From Actinomycetota bacterium (GTDB lineage: Bacteria; Actinomycetota; Acidimicrobiia; Actinomarinales; Actinomarinaceae): a DNA stretch of 64,000 bases. Positions 18,097 to 26,772 of the stretch are shown in pieces. The stretch lies in contig JAQCEB010000001.1 in assembly GCA_027729925.1 (NCBI GenBank), positions 1-64,000 on the forward strand, in the 5' to 3' direction. The stretch's first letter is position 1, and each line of letters begins with the position of its first letter. The notes beneath the pieces are model-generated. The model worked only from the letters and a program-made list of their open reading frames with translations, searched no databases and was not told the origin of the DNA. The position numbers and the translations under genes are program-made.

Positions 18097-19157
18097 TAAA
18101 TGTTTAATAAGTGATTTAAAACAGTATCGCCAACTTCTGTTGTAGACATTCCCATTTTTCCTGCAGAGAGGGAATTAAGTTTTTGAGCTGTTGCGATAAT
18201 TGCACTCTCAATATCATTAGCATAATTTTCTTCCCCTAGTTCTGAGGCCATCATTCCCGCAGCTGCTATACAAGCTAAGGGATTAATAACATTTTTGTTT
18301 GTGTATTTTGGTGCAGAACCACCAATTGGCTCAAACATTGAGATGCCATTTGGATTAATGTTACCACCAGCAGCGATGCCCATACCACCTTGTATCATTG
18401 CCCCTAAGTCAGTAATGATGTCTCCAAACATATTATCTGTAACTATAACATCAAACCACTCAGGGTTTTTAACCATCCACATACAAACAGCATCAACATG
18501 TCCATAGTCGGTTTCAATGTTTGGATAATCTTTAGCAACATCATAGAATATTCGTTCCCACAAATCATGAGCAAATGTTAATACATTAGTTTTAGCGCAA
18601 AGAGTAACTTTTTTTCTGTTGAATTTTGTTGCATAATCAAAAGCATATTTTATACACCTATGAATCGCATAATAAGTATTGATTGATTCTTGAGTTGCTA
18701 CCTCTTGTTTAGTGCCATAATGTATATACCCACCTGCTCCAGCGTATAATCCTTCTGTATTTTCCCTCACTACAGTGAAATTAATGTCTTCTGGTGATTT
18801 TCCACTTAATGGAGTTTCAATACCTGGATAAAGTACAACAGGTCTTAAGTTAATGTATTGGTCAAACTCTTTTCTTAATTTAAGCAAAATACCTTGTTCT
18901 AAGATTCCAGGTTTTACATCGGGATGTCCAATAGCGCCTAATAAAATTGCATCAGAATTTTGAAGTTCATCAATATCTTTTTTAGTTACAAGTTCATTTG
19001 TTTTTAAAAATCTTTCTCCACCAAGGTCGTTATCAGAAAATTTGAAGACGATATTATATTTACTTGAACTTTTTTCTAAAACTTTAACAGCTTCTGCAAC
19101 TACTTCAGGTCCTGTACCATCACCAGGTAGTAACGAAATTTTATATTCTTTTTTCAT
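18096..19157 (-). CDS. leuB: 3-isopropylmalate dehydrogenase
   Basis: LeuB oxidises and decarboxylates 3-isopropylmalate to 2-ketoisocaproate with NAD+, the third step of leucine synthesis. The 353-residue protein has GDGTGPEVVAEA at the N-terminus, RENTEGLYAG, the catalytic Lys/Asp region with TDNMFGDIITDLGAMIQGG, and the NAD-binding FEPIGGSAPKYTNKN. It resembles the actinobacterial-archaeal branch, close to isocitrate and homoisocitrate dehydrogenases. It overlaps leuA by four bases. leuCD are not in the window. Confidence 0.92.
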   Translation of the reverse strand: MKKEYKISLLPGDGTGPEVVAEAVKVLEKSSSKYNIVFKFSDNDLGGERFLKTNELVTKKDIDELQNSDAILLGAIGHPDVKPGILEQGILLKLRKEFDQYINLRPVVLYPGIETPLSGKSPEDINFTVVRENTEGLYAGAGGYIHYGTKQEVATQESINTYYAIHRCIKYAFDYATKFNRKKVTLCAKTNVLTFAHDLWERIFYDVAKDYPNIETDYGHVDAVCMWMVKNPEWFDVIVTDNMFGDIITDLGAMIQGGMGIAAGGNINPNGISMFEPIGGSAPKYTNKNVINPLACIAAAGMMASELGEENYANDIESAIIATAQKLNSLSAGKMGMSTTEVGDTVLNHLLNI

Positions 19158-20644
19158 TTATTTAATGCTTTTAAAAATGATTCAACCGAACCATGAACTA
19201 CATCAGTAGAAATTGCTCTACCTTGTTTCATCAAATTTTTATCATTGATTATGGTAACAATTTCTGCAGTTGCATCTGCACCTTTTGTTATACTTTCAAC
19301 CCTATAGTCAATAAGTACAGCATCTGAGTTTAGTATATTTTTTACTGCAGTAAATGCAGCATGTATCATTCCATCACCGGTTGATTCTTTTGTAATTTCC
19401 TTTCCATTTACGTTGAGTGTTACTTTAGCTGAAGCAAAATCATCTTTGCTATTTACTGATACTGAAACTAACTTAGTTTTATCTAAAGAGTTTTCTATTT
19501 GGCCAATAATAGCTAGTAATTCACTCTCTACTATTTCACCTTTTCTATCAGCTATTTTTTTGAAGGTTTCAAAGCTACTATTAAAAGCAACTTCATCAAG
19601 ATCAATATTTAATTTTTTTAAAGCATCTTTAAAACCAGCTCTTCCTGAATGTTTACCAAGAACTATTTTTGCTTCTTGACCTACTGAGTCAGGAGACATA
19701 ATTTCATAAGTAGTTCTATTTCTTAAAAACCCATGTTGGTGAATTCCAGATTCGTGACTAAAAGCATTTTTACCAACAACTGCTTTATTGTACTGTACAG
19801 GATAGCCAGTAAGTTTTGAGACCAACCTTGAAGTTTCAAATATTTCTTTTGTTTCTGCATTTATTTCAACACCATATTGATCTTGTCTTGTTTTAATGGC
19901 CATTATGATTTCTTCTGTTGAAGTATTACCTGCTCTCTCACCTATACCGTTAATTGCACCTTCAATTTGCCTGGCACCTGCAGTGATGGCAGTTAAAGAG
20001 TTTGCAACAGCAAGACCAAGGTCGTTATGACAGTGAGTAGATATAATAACATCTTCATTACCACCTTTAACTTCATCATATACTGATGTAAGCAATTCCA
20101 AATAGTCTTTAGGCGTGGCATAACCAACAGTGTCTGGAACGTTAATAGTCGTAGCACCTTCTTCTACTGCAGTTTTTAAAACCTCAATTAAGAAATCTTT
20201 ATCAGTCCTTGTTGCGTCTTGAGCAGAAAATTCGATATTATCACAAAGTTTTTTTGCATACTTTACAGATTCTCTTGCATCTTTTAAGACTTCCTCTTTA
20301 GTTTTTCTAAGCATATGCTCCATATGTATTTGTGAAGTTGAAGTAAAAACATGGATTCTAGAATTATTTGCAACTTTTATTGCTTCCCATGCTTGCTCTA
20401 TATCGTCTGGATGACACCTAGCTAGAGAAGCAATTGTTGAATTCTTAATATTTTTAGCAATTAAATTTACTCCTTCCCAATCTCCAGGAGATGATGCTGC
20501 AAATCCAGCTTCGATGACATCTACTTTAAGTTTTTCTAGTTGTTGTGCAATTAAAAGCTTTTCGTTTGGAGTAAGTGCAATTCCAGGGCTTTGTTCTCCA
20601 TCTCTTAAAGTGGTATCAAAAATAATAAGTCTATCGTTTTTCAT
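19154..20644 (-). CDS. leuA: 2-isopropylmalate synthase
   Basis: LeuA condenses 2-ketoisovalerate with acetyl-CoA, the committed step of leucine synthesis. The 496-residue protein has the DTTLRDGEQSPGIAL metal/substrate motif at the N-terminus, STHCHNDLGLAVANSL with the two metal-binding histidines, the NGIGERAGN glycine-rich loop, and the HESGIHQHGFL linker. A C-terminal regulatory domain, the usual leucine-binding LeuA dimer, is present from about residue 370. It overlaps ilvC and leuB by four bases each. Confidence 0.95.
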   Translation of the reverse strand: MKNDRLIIFDTTLRDGEQSPGIALTPNEKLLIAQQLEKLKVDVIEAGFAASSPGDWEGVNLIAKNIKNSTIASLARCHPDDIEQAWEAIKVANNSRIHVFTSTSQIHMEHMLRKTKEEVLKDARESVKYAKKLCDNIEFSAQDATRTDKDFLIEVLKTAVEEGATTINVPDTVGYATPKDYLELLTSVYDEVKGGNEDVIISTHCHNDLGLAVANSLTAITAGARQIEGAINGIGERAGNTSTEEIIMAIKTRQDQYGVEINAETKEIFETSRLVSKLTGYPVQYNKAVVGKNAFSHESGIHQHGFLRNRTTYEIMSPDSVGQEAKIVLGKHSGRAGFKDALKKLNIDLDEVAFNSSFETFKKIADRKGEIVESELLAIIGQIENSLDKTKLVSVSVNSKDDFASAKVTLNVNGKEITKESTGDGMIHAAFTAVKNILNSDAVLIDYRVESITKGADATAEIVTIINDKNLMKQGRAISTDVVHGSVESFLKALNK

Positions 20645-21657
20645 ACATCTTTCTTAATGTCCTTTGCATCCAAAAATGGCATCATCTTTCTTAATTCTTT
20701 ACCAATTTCTTCTATTTGATGTTTAGAAGATTCAGCTCTTTTTTGATTTAAAAATGGAGCTCCTTCTCGAGCTTGGGACATCCACTCTTTAGCAAATGCA
20801 CCAGATTGTATTTCTTCCAGAATCTTTTTCATTTCAACTTTAGTTTGATCAGTAATGATTCTGGAACCTCTAGAAAAATCACCGTATTCTGCAGTATCAG
20901 AAATTGAATGCCTCATCCATTCAAAACCGCCTTCGTATAATAAATCTACTATTAACTTTACCTCATGCAATGTTTCGAAATAAGCACTTTCAGGTTGATA
21001 GCCTGCCTCAACTAGAGTTTCAAATCCGTTTCTAATTAGCTCTGTTAAACCTCCACATAGAACAACTTGTTCACCAAATAAGTCAGTCTCTGTTTCTTCT
21101 TTGAATGTAGTTTTTAAAATTCCAGCTCGACCACCACCTATTGCAGAAGCATACGATAGTGCTAAGTTTTCAGTATTTCCATTTGTATCTTTTTCAACTG
21201 CAATAAGACAAGGCATGCCACTTCCTTCAGAATAAGTTCTTCTGAGCAAATGACCTGGACCTTTTGGCGCAATCATCGCAACTGACAAATCCTCTCTTGG
21301 TGTTATTTCGTTAAAATGTATATTAAAACCATGTGCAAAAAGTAAAGTAGCCCCTTCTTTAATGTTTTTAGCAATCTCACTATTGTAGATATCTGCCATA
21401 ACTTGGTCAGGAAGTAACATCATGACAACATCAGCATCAACTACGGAATTTTCTAAATTTTCTACTTTTAATCCAAAATTTTTAGCACGCATCCAAGATT
21501 TAGAATCCTCTCTCAAACCGACAGTAACATTTACTCCAGATTCAAATAAATTAAGAGCGTGTGCGTGTCCTTGACTTCCAAAACCAACAATTGTAACTTT
21601 TAAATTTTTTATTAACTCTTTATCAATTGATTCGTCATAAATAATTTTTGTATTCAT
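20641..21657 (-). CDS. ilvC: Ketol-acid reductoisomerase
   Basis: IlvC isomerises and reduces acetolactate to dihydroxyisovalerate, the second common step to valine, leucine and isoleucine. The 338 residues are the short class I type. The cofactor site has VGFGSQGHAHALNL; the catalytic part has APKGPGHLLRRTY, KEETETDLFGEQVVLCGG and SDTAEYGDFSRG. The eight-base gap to ilvN carries AAGGAGAAAT, a strong ribosome binding site. Confidence 0.95.
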   Translation of the reverse strand: MNTKIIYDESIDKELIKNLKVTIVGFGSQGHAHALNLFESGVNVTVGLREDSKSWMRAKNFGLKVENLENSVVDADVVMMLLPDQVMADIYNSEIAKNIKEGATLLFAHGFNIHFNEITPREDLSVAMIAPKGPGHLLRRTYSEGSGMPCLIAVEKDTNGNTENLALSYASAIGGGRAGILKTTFKEETETDLFGEQVVLCGGLTELIRNGFETLVEAGYQPESAYFETLHEVKLIVDLLYEGGFEWMRHSISDTAEYGDFSRGSRIITDQTKVEMKKILEEIQSGAFAKEWMSQAREGAPFLNQKRAESSKHQIEEIGKELRKMMPFLDAKDIKKDV

Positions 21658-21665
21658 ATTTCTCC

Positions 21666-22139
21666 TTATACGGTTGTTTGCAATGCTATTCTTCCGCCTC
21701 TTACCATTTCTATAATTCCATATGGTTTCATAAGTTTTTCAAATTTATCTAAATCTTTAGATGTACCTGTTAATTCAAAAATTGCATAATCTTGTCCTAC
21801 ATCAACTGATTTAGCATTTGATAAATTTGCTTTTTCAATAACAGAGGTTTGGGACTCTTTATTAATCGAGACTTTCAACAGAAGAACTTCTGTTTCAATT
21901 GTCAATTCAGGATCTAATTCAACAATTTTTATTACATTAATTAATTTATTTAGCTGCTTTTTTACTTGTTCTACAGCATCTAGTTCAGTCACTATTGTCA
22001 TTTTCGATCTTCCTTCTATATTTGTAGGACCGACTGATAGTGAAGATATATTGAATCCTCTTCTTGAAATAGTTGATGATACCCTTGCTAACACACCTGG
22101 TTTATCTTCCACTAATACTGATAAGATTCTTTCTGTCAT
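21666..22139 (-). CDS. ilvN: Acetolactate synthase small (regulatory) subunit
   Basis: This is the valine-binding regulatory partner of IlvB. The 157-residue protein begins with an ACT domain (RILSVLVEDKPGVLARVSS, RGFNISSLSVG), followed by the C-terminal dimerisation domain (KLMKPYGIIEMVRGGRIAL). This is the length of the single-ACT IlvH/IlvN type. It overlaps ilvB by four bases, so the two subunits are likely made in a coupled way. Confidence 0.94.
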   Translation of the reverse strand: MTERILSVLVEDKPGVLARVSSTISRRGFNISSLSVGPTNIEGRSKMTIVTELDAVEQVKKQLNKLINVIKIVELDPELTIETEVLLLKVSINKESQTSVIEKANLSNAKSVDVGQDYAIFELTGTSKDLDKFEKLMKPYGIIEMVRGGRIALQTTV

Positions 22140-23848
22140 AAATTTTCCAAATCTTTTTCAGAAAGTAAGATTTTATCGTTACTTCCACCTGATGGAACCA
22201 TAGGAAAGACCATATCTTCAGGATCTACAACACAATCTACCAATACTGGTTTGTCATTAATTTCCAACATTTGTTCAAAAACATTTTTAACTTCAGACTT
22301 TTGACTTACTCTTAATCCAACAGCGCCCATCGATTCTGCTAATTTAACATAATCTGGTGTATGATGAGTTAATTCTGAAGCTGAGAACCTGTTATTATAA
22401 AATATTTTTTGCCATTGCCTTACCATTCCATGATTACCATTATTAAAAACTACAATTTTAAGGGGGATATTTTCAGTTGAAGCAGTAATTAATTCTTGGC
22501 AAGTCATTTGAAAACAACCATCACCATCAAGTGCTAAAACTAATCTATCTGGATAAGCTGCTTTCGCACCTATTGCTGCAGGAAGAGCATAACCCATTGT
22601 TCCAAGACCTCCAGAGTTCAACCATGTATTAGGCTTTTCAAATTTCCAGTGTTGAGAAATCCACATTTGATGTTGTCCAACTCCTGATACTACAATTGCT
22701 TCATCTTTGGTAAGTTTTTGTATTTCTTCTAAAACGAAAGGAACTTTTAATGGTCCATCATCTTTTTGAGTGTAAGTTAAAGGGAAATCATTTTTCATTT
22801 TTGAAATAACTTCTAACCAGTCATTAACATCAAGAACAGTTTCACCTAACATTTCGATTAATCCAATCACTACACTTTTTGCATCGCCAACAATTGGTAC
22901 TTCAGCTTCTCGAACTTTTCCAATTTCTGCAGGATCAATATCAGCATGAATGACTTTTGCATTTTGAGCAAAATAATCAGGGTTAGCAGTGACCCTATCA
23001 TCAAATCTCACACCTATAGCAATTAATAAATCAGATTGTTGTATTGATGTTGTAGAAGTATAGTTCCCATGCATACCAGGCATGCCTAAGCAAAGACTAT
23101 TACCATCAGGAAATCCACCACGTCCCATTAATGTTGTTACAACTGGTATATTATATTTAGTTGAGAGTTCAAAAATTTCTTTATGAGCTCTTGCGTGAAT
23201 TACTCCACCCCCAATATATAAGATTGGTTTTTTAGACTTTTTAATTAACTCAACAGCTTGCTGTATCATTTTTGGATTTGGTTCTAGTGTAGGTTTATAA
23301 CCCGGTAAATTTATAGGTCCAGGTTCTACCCACTTCGAAACTTCATTTAGAACATCTTTTGGTATGTCAACTAAAACCGGACCCGGTCTACCTGTCGTTG
23401 CTATATACTTTGCTTCCTTTAAAACTTGTGGTATTTCAGATGCTTTTGTAACTAAATAGTTATGTTTAGTAGCAGCCATTGATAATCCAACTGTATAAGC
23501 TTCTTGAAAAGCATCGTTACCAATAGAAGTAGTTGCCACCTGACCTGTAATTGCTAATAGGGGAGTTGAATCCATAAGTGCGTTAGCTAGAGATGTAATT
23601 AAATTTGTAGCACCAGGACCGGATGTTGCAATTACTACGCCTATTTCGCCTGTAGCTTGAGCATAGCCTTCGGCCATATGTCCAGCACCTTGTTCGTGTC
23701 TAGCTAACACATGTCTAACTGGGCTATCATACAATGGATCATAAGCAGGTAGTATTGCTCCACCTGGAACGCCAAATACCGTTGATATATTCAAATATTC
23801 AAGGCTTCTAACTACTAACTCAGCACCACTTAAATTTTCTTTATTCAT
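22136..23848 (-). CDS. ilvB: Acetolactate synthase large (catalytic) subunit
   Basis: This thiamine-diphosphate enzyme makes acetolactate or acetohydroxybutyrate from pyruvate, the first common step of branched-chain amino acid synthesis. The start is ATG 23848 (MNKENLSGAELVV); a reading from 23893 would translate through the attenuator hairpin and is rejected. The protein has GVPGGAILPAYD, the catalytic glutamate in RHEQGAGHMAEGYA, and the thiamine motif GDGCFQMTCQELITA...NNGNHGM. The start lies 12 bases after an intrinsic terminator's T-run, so transcription into ilvB probably depends on attenuation. Confidence 0.95.
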   Translation of the reverse strand: MNKENLSGAELVVRSLEYLNISTVFGVPGGAILPAYDPLYDSPVRHVLARHEQGAGHMAEGYAQATGEIGVVIATSGPGATNLITSLANALMDSTPLLAITGQVATTSIGNDAFQEAYTVGLSMAATKHNYLVTKASEIPQVLKEAKYIATTGRPGPVLVDIPKDVLNEVSKWVEPGPINLPGYKPTLEPNPKMIQQAVELIKKSKKPILYIGGGVIHARAHKEIFELSTKYNIPVVTTLMGRGGFPDGNSLCLGMPGMHGNYTSTTSIQQSDLLIAIGVRFDDRVTANPDYFAQNAKVIHADIDPAEIGKVREAEVPIVGDAKSVVIGLIEMLGETVLDVNDWLEVISKMKNDFPLTYTQKDDGPLKVPFVLEEIQKLTKDEAIVVSGVGQHQMWISQHWKFEKPNTWLNSGGLGTMGYALPAAIGAKAAYPDRLVLALDGDGCFQMTCQELITASTENIPLKIVVFNNGNHGMVRQWQKIFYNNRFSASELTHHTPDYVKLAESMGAVGLRVSQKSEVKNVFEQMLEINDKPVLVDCVVDPEDMVFPMVPSGGSNDKILLSEKDLENL

Positions 23849-23860
23849 AACAAGCTTTCC

Positions 23861-23886
23861 AAAAAAAAACCTCCCATCTTGGGAGG
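23861..23886 (-). terminator. Intrinsic terminator (attenuator) in the ilvB leader
   Basis: On the minus strand CCTCCC-AAGAT-GGGAGG forms a 6-bp all-GC-rich stem followed directly by nine T residues, the best intrinsic terminator in the window. It lies between a leader peptide and the ilvB start, where a normal end-of-operon terminator would make no sense. It is therefore read as a conditional attenuator. Confidence 0.85.
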
Positions 23887-23932
23887 CGCTCAATCTATTA
23901 CAATGAGCGCTATTTAAGTAATAGCACTAACA
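23886..23932 (-). promoter_or_regulatory. Alternative leader RNA hairpins (regions 1:2 and 2:3) of the ilv attenuator
   Basis: On the minus strand AGTGCTAT, inside the leader peptide codons, can pair with ATAGCGCT just after it (8 bp, one G-U). The same ATAGCGCTCA segment can instead pair with TGAGCGC (23886-23892), a perfect 7-bp stem of GCGCTCA and TGAGCGC. The second hairpin abuts and shares one base with the terminator stem. This fits the 1:2 / 2:3 / 3:4 scheme of amino-acid attenuators, though the overlap between 2:3 and 3:4 is small. Confidence 0.65.
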
Positions 23933-23960
23933 CAGAAATGAGAATGTCTAAATTTTTCAT
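23910..23960 (-). CDS. Branched-chain amino acid leader peptide (attenuator peptide)
   Basis: A short reading frame encodes MKNLDILISVLVLLLK and then TAG. Ten of its 16 residues are Leu, Ile or Val, with a VLVLLL run just before the stop. The stop codon overlaps the first base of a downstream hairpin, and an intrinsic terminator follows before ilvB. This is the organisation of ilv/leu leader peptides: a ribosome stalled at the Leu/Val codons during starvation alters leader folding and permits read-through. No Shine-Dalgarno sequence precedes it; the candidate promoter would place the transcript 5' end at or next to the ATG, so initiation may be leaderless. Confidence 0.85.
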   Translation of the reverse strand: MKNLDILISVLVLLLK

Positions 23961-23966
23961 TAGAAC

Positions 23967-23976
23967 TACTATAGTA
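23967..23976. promoter_or_regulatory. Palindromic -10 element shared by divergent ilv leader and queG-ilvD transcripts
   Basis: TACTATAGTA is a perfect 10-bp palindrome containing TATAGT on both strands. On the minus strand TATAGT ends seven bases before the leader peptide ATG at 23960. On the plus strand TATAGT (23970-23975) ends 14 bases before the queG ATG at 23990. Only 29 bases separate the two start codons, so the two promoters must overlap. No convincing -35 box is seen on either side. Confidence 0.55.
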
Positions 23977-23989
23977 ATCACTACAAAAA

Positions 23990-25093
23990 ATGAAAGAAAT
24001 AATTCTTAAAAATTTTTTAAAAAATAATGGGATAAAAATTCCAAATAATTTTGAAGTTAAAGTTGTTGAATTACCTTCAAAACTAGATTTCTCGCAAAAA
24101 ATTAAGACGGCAATAGCAGACAATTTACATGCTGGAATGAAATTTACTTTTCGTGATCCAAACTTTTCTGGTTTAACTAATAAATTTGAATGGGCTAATT
24201 CTGCATTGATTATAACTTTCAATTACAAAGATAAAAATGAAATTTCATTAACTCCAAAAACAGGATATGGCAAAGTTGCTAAATTTGCAGAAGAGGATTT
24301 TTATAAGCCATTATTTGAGTTTTCTAAAACAATTGAAAAAGCACTACTAAAAGATCAAGTAAAATTCCAAACATTTATAGATAATCCCAACCATTATGAT
24401 CGTATGTTTTTTGAGTCAGCAGGATTGGGTTGGCAAGGTAAAAGCACTATGATGTTATCTCCAGGTGTTGGGCCTTGGTTATTAATCGCAACGATTTATG
24501 TTAGTAATAAGTTTAAACCTAATCAAAGAAGAAAATTCAGTTGTGGAAGTTGCAATCTTTGTCAAATATCTTGTCCTACGGGTGCTCTTAATAATGAATA
24601 TAAGCTTGATGCCAAGAAATGTATTTCGTACTGGTTACAATCTCCCAATACTATCCCTTACAATATGAGAATTGCTATTGGAAATAGATTTTATGGTTGT
24701 GATGATTGCTTAACCTCTTGTCCACCTGGTCAAGAAGTTTCAAAGATTAACATAAAAGCAAGTAAAGCAAATGTAGATTTAATTAAAATTTTAGATATGA
24801 ATGATAATGAATTATTAGAAAAATTCTATTGGTTTTATATTCCTAAAAGAGATCCAGATTTTTTAAGAAGAAATGCAATAATAGCTGCAGCCAACAATAT
24901 AAATAATGAATTAGAAGACAAATTATTTGAAAAATTTAGTCATTTTTCCAGTTTTCTTAAGTTGTATATAATTTGGGCTTTCTGGAGAATTGGTAGATTG
25001 CATCGCATTGAAGAACTAATATTTAGCTCAAATGATGAAATTTTCTTAAATGAAATTCAAAAACTTAAAATGATGAAAGAAGAAGTTTTATAA
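23990..25093 (+). CDS. queG: Epoxyqueuosine reductase
   Basis: QueG reduces epoxyqueuosine to queuosine in tRNA wobble position 34, using cobalamin and two [4Fe-4S] clusters. The 367-residue protein has the catalytic domain with FESAGLGWQGKSTMML and ferredoxin-like cysteines CGSCNLCQISCPTGAL and YGCDDCLTSCPPGQ. A C-terminal helical extension (from about 270) resembles the HEAT-like part of the family. It is divergent from the ilv leader and 14 bases upstream of ilvD, so it is probably cotranscribed with it. Confidence 0.92.
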   Translation: MKEIILKNFLKNNGIKIPNNFEVKVVELPSKLDFSQKIKTAIADNLHAGMKFTFRDPNFSGLTNKFEWANSALIITFNYKDKNEISLTPKTGYGKVAKFAEEDFYKPLFEFSKTIEKALLKDQVKFQTFIDNPNHYDRMFFESAGLGWQGKSTMMLSPGVGPWLLIATIYVSNKFKPNQRRKFSCGSCNLCQISCPTGALNNEYKLDAKKCISYWLQSPNTIPYNMRIAIGNRFYGCDDCLTSCPPGQEVSKINIKASKANVDLIKILDMNDNELLEKFYWFYIPKRDPDFLRRNAIIAAANNINNELEDKLFEKFSHFSSFLKLYIIWAFWRIGRLHRIEELIFSSNDEIFLNEIQKLKMMKEEVL

Positions 25094-25107
25094 TCTATGC
25101 TTGAACT

Positions 25108-26772
25108 ATGAAAAAAATTTCAGATGATGTAACAAAAGGTATAAATAAGTCAGCAGCAAGAGCAATGCTTCGTGCAGTAGGATTACAAGACGAAGATTTT
25201 CAAAAATTTCAAGTAGGTATTGTATCAGCTGGTAATGAGGTAACACCTTGTAACTTAACTGGACCTGAGCTTTCCAAACATGCAAAGTTAGGTGTAAATG
25301 GTAAAGACTCTGCAGGTTTAATATTCTCAACAATAGCTGTTTCAGATGGTATTTCGATGGGTCATGAAGGTATGAGAGCATCATTAGTTTCACGAGAAGT
25401 AATAGCTGATTCAGTTGAGCTAGTCATGCATGCTGAGAGATTTGATGGAATGGTAACAATAGCAGGATGTGATAAATCTTTGCCTGGAATGTTAATGGCC
25501 GCAGCAAGAGTTAATTTACCTTCTATTTTTTTGTATGGAGGCAGTAGCTTACCTGGAACTTACAAAGGAAAAGATATCTCAATTGTTGATGTTTTCGAAG
25601 GTATTGGAGCTTATGAAAAAGGCAATATTTCAGAACAGGAATTATATGATATTGAATGTGCTGCTTGTCCAGGGGTAGGTTCGTGTGCTGGAATGTTTAC
25701 TGCTAATACAATGGCATCAGTTGGAGAAGCTATTGGAATGAGTTTGCCAGGTACAGCATCAATACCTGCGGAAGATATAAAACTAAGGGATGCTGCTAAA
25801 GCATCAGGACTTCAGTTAAATTATTTATTAAAAAATGATTTAAAACCCAGAGATATTATGACTTTAGATGCATTTAGAAATGCAATTACAACAGTTTTAG
25901 CTCTTGGTGGTAGTACAAACGCAGTATTGCATTTATTAGCAATAGCTTATGAAGCAAAAGTAAATTTGAACTTAGAAGATTTCGACAGTTTAAGTAGAAA
26001 TGTACCTCATCTTGCTGATATGAAACCATTTGGAAAGTATCACATGGTAGATCTAAATAAAATTGGAGGAGTGCCAATAGTTTCAAAAATTTTGCTAGAA
26101 AATAATTTAATAAACGGTAATTGTCTAACCGTTACTGGTAAAACTGTTGGAGAAAATCTTGAAGAGGTAAAAATCCCTAAAAATCAAGATGTTATTTCTT
26201 TTCCTAATAATCCAATTTCTAAAGAAGGGGGGATATCTATTTTAAAAGGAAGCCTTTCTCCCAAAGGATCAGTAGTCAAAACTGCTGGAATAGATATAAA
26301 TGAGTTTGAAGGACCAGCTAAAGTATTTGAAAGTGAACAAGATGCAATTTCTGCATTATTTAATGACGAAATTATCAAAGGTGATGTTGTCATTATTAGA
26401 AATGAAGGTCCAAAAGGAGGACCAGGCATGAGAGAGATGTTACAAATCACTGCTGCAATAAAAGGTGCTGGTTTAGGAAAAGATGTTCTTTTAATTACGG
26501 ACGGAAGATTTTCAGGAGGTACAACTGGATTGTGTATAGGCCATGTTGCACCTGAAAGTTTCGACTTAGGTCCAATAGCTTTGTGCAAAAATGGTGATTT
26601 AATAAAGTTAAATTTATTTGAACGTTCTTTAACTATTAATGTATCAGAAGAGGAACTTGAGAAAAGAAAAAAAGTGTACACTCAACCTGAACCAAGATAT
26701 AAATCTGGTGTTTTATTTAAATATTCTAAACTAGTTTCAGGGTCTGATATTGGCGCTGTTACAAATAAATGA
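25108..26772 (+). CDS. ilvD: Dihydroxy-acid dehydratase
   Basis: IlvD dehydrates dihydroxyisovalerate and dihydroxymethylvalerate, the third common step of branched-chain amino acid synthesis. The 554-residue protein carries the iron-sulfur cysteines in TPCNLTGPELSKHAK, AGCDKSLPGMLMA and CPGVGSCAGMFTANTM, and the C-terminal TDGRFSGGTTGLCIGHVAPE. Together with the divergent ilvBNC-leuAB run, one intergenic region controls both arms of the pathway. It overlaps the next gene by four bases (ATGA). Confidence 0.95.
   Translation: MKKISDDVTKGINKSAARAMLRAVGLQDEDFQKFQVGIVSAGNEVTPCNLTGPELSKHAKLGVNGKDSAGLIFSTIAVSDGISMGHEGMRASLVSREVIADSVELVMHAERFDGMVTIAGCDKSLPGMLMAAARVNLPSIFLYGGSSLPGTYKGKDISIVDVFEGIGAYEKGNISEQELYDIECAACPGVGSCAGMFTANTMASVGEAIGMSLPGTASIPAEDIKLRDAAKASGLQLNYLLKNDLKPRDIMTLDAFRNAITTVLALGGSTNAVLHLLAIAYEAKVNLNLEDFDSLSRNVPHLADMKPFGKYHMVDLNKIGGVPIVSKILLENNLINGNCLTVTGKTVGENLEEVKIPKNQDVISFPNNPISKEGGISILKGSLSPKGSVVKTAGIDINEFEGPAKVFESEQDAISALFNDEIIKGDVVIIRNEGPKGGPGMREMLQITAAIKGAGLGKDVLLITDGRFSGGTTGLCIGHVAPESFDLGPIALCKNGDLIKLNLFERSLTINVSEEELEKRKKVYTQPEPRYKSGVLFKYSKLVSGSDIGAVTNK

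Noticed and set aside
23914..24222. A 102-codon minus-strand frame between ilvB and queG
   Set aside because: It is antisense to the well-supported queG start region and in a different frame from the leader peptide; its protein has no recognisable features.
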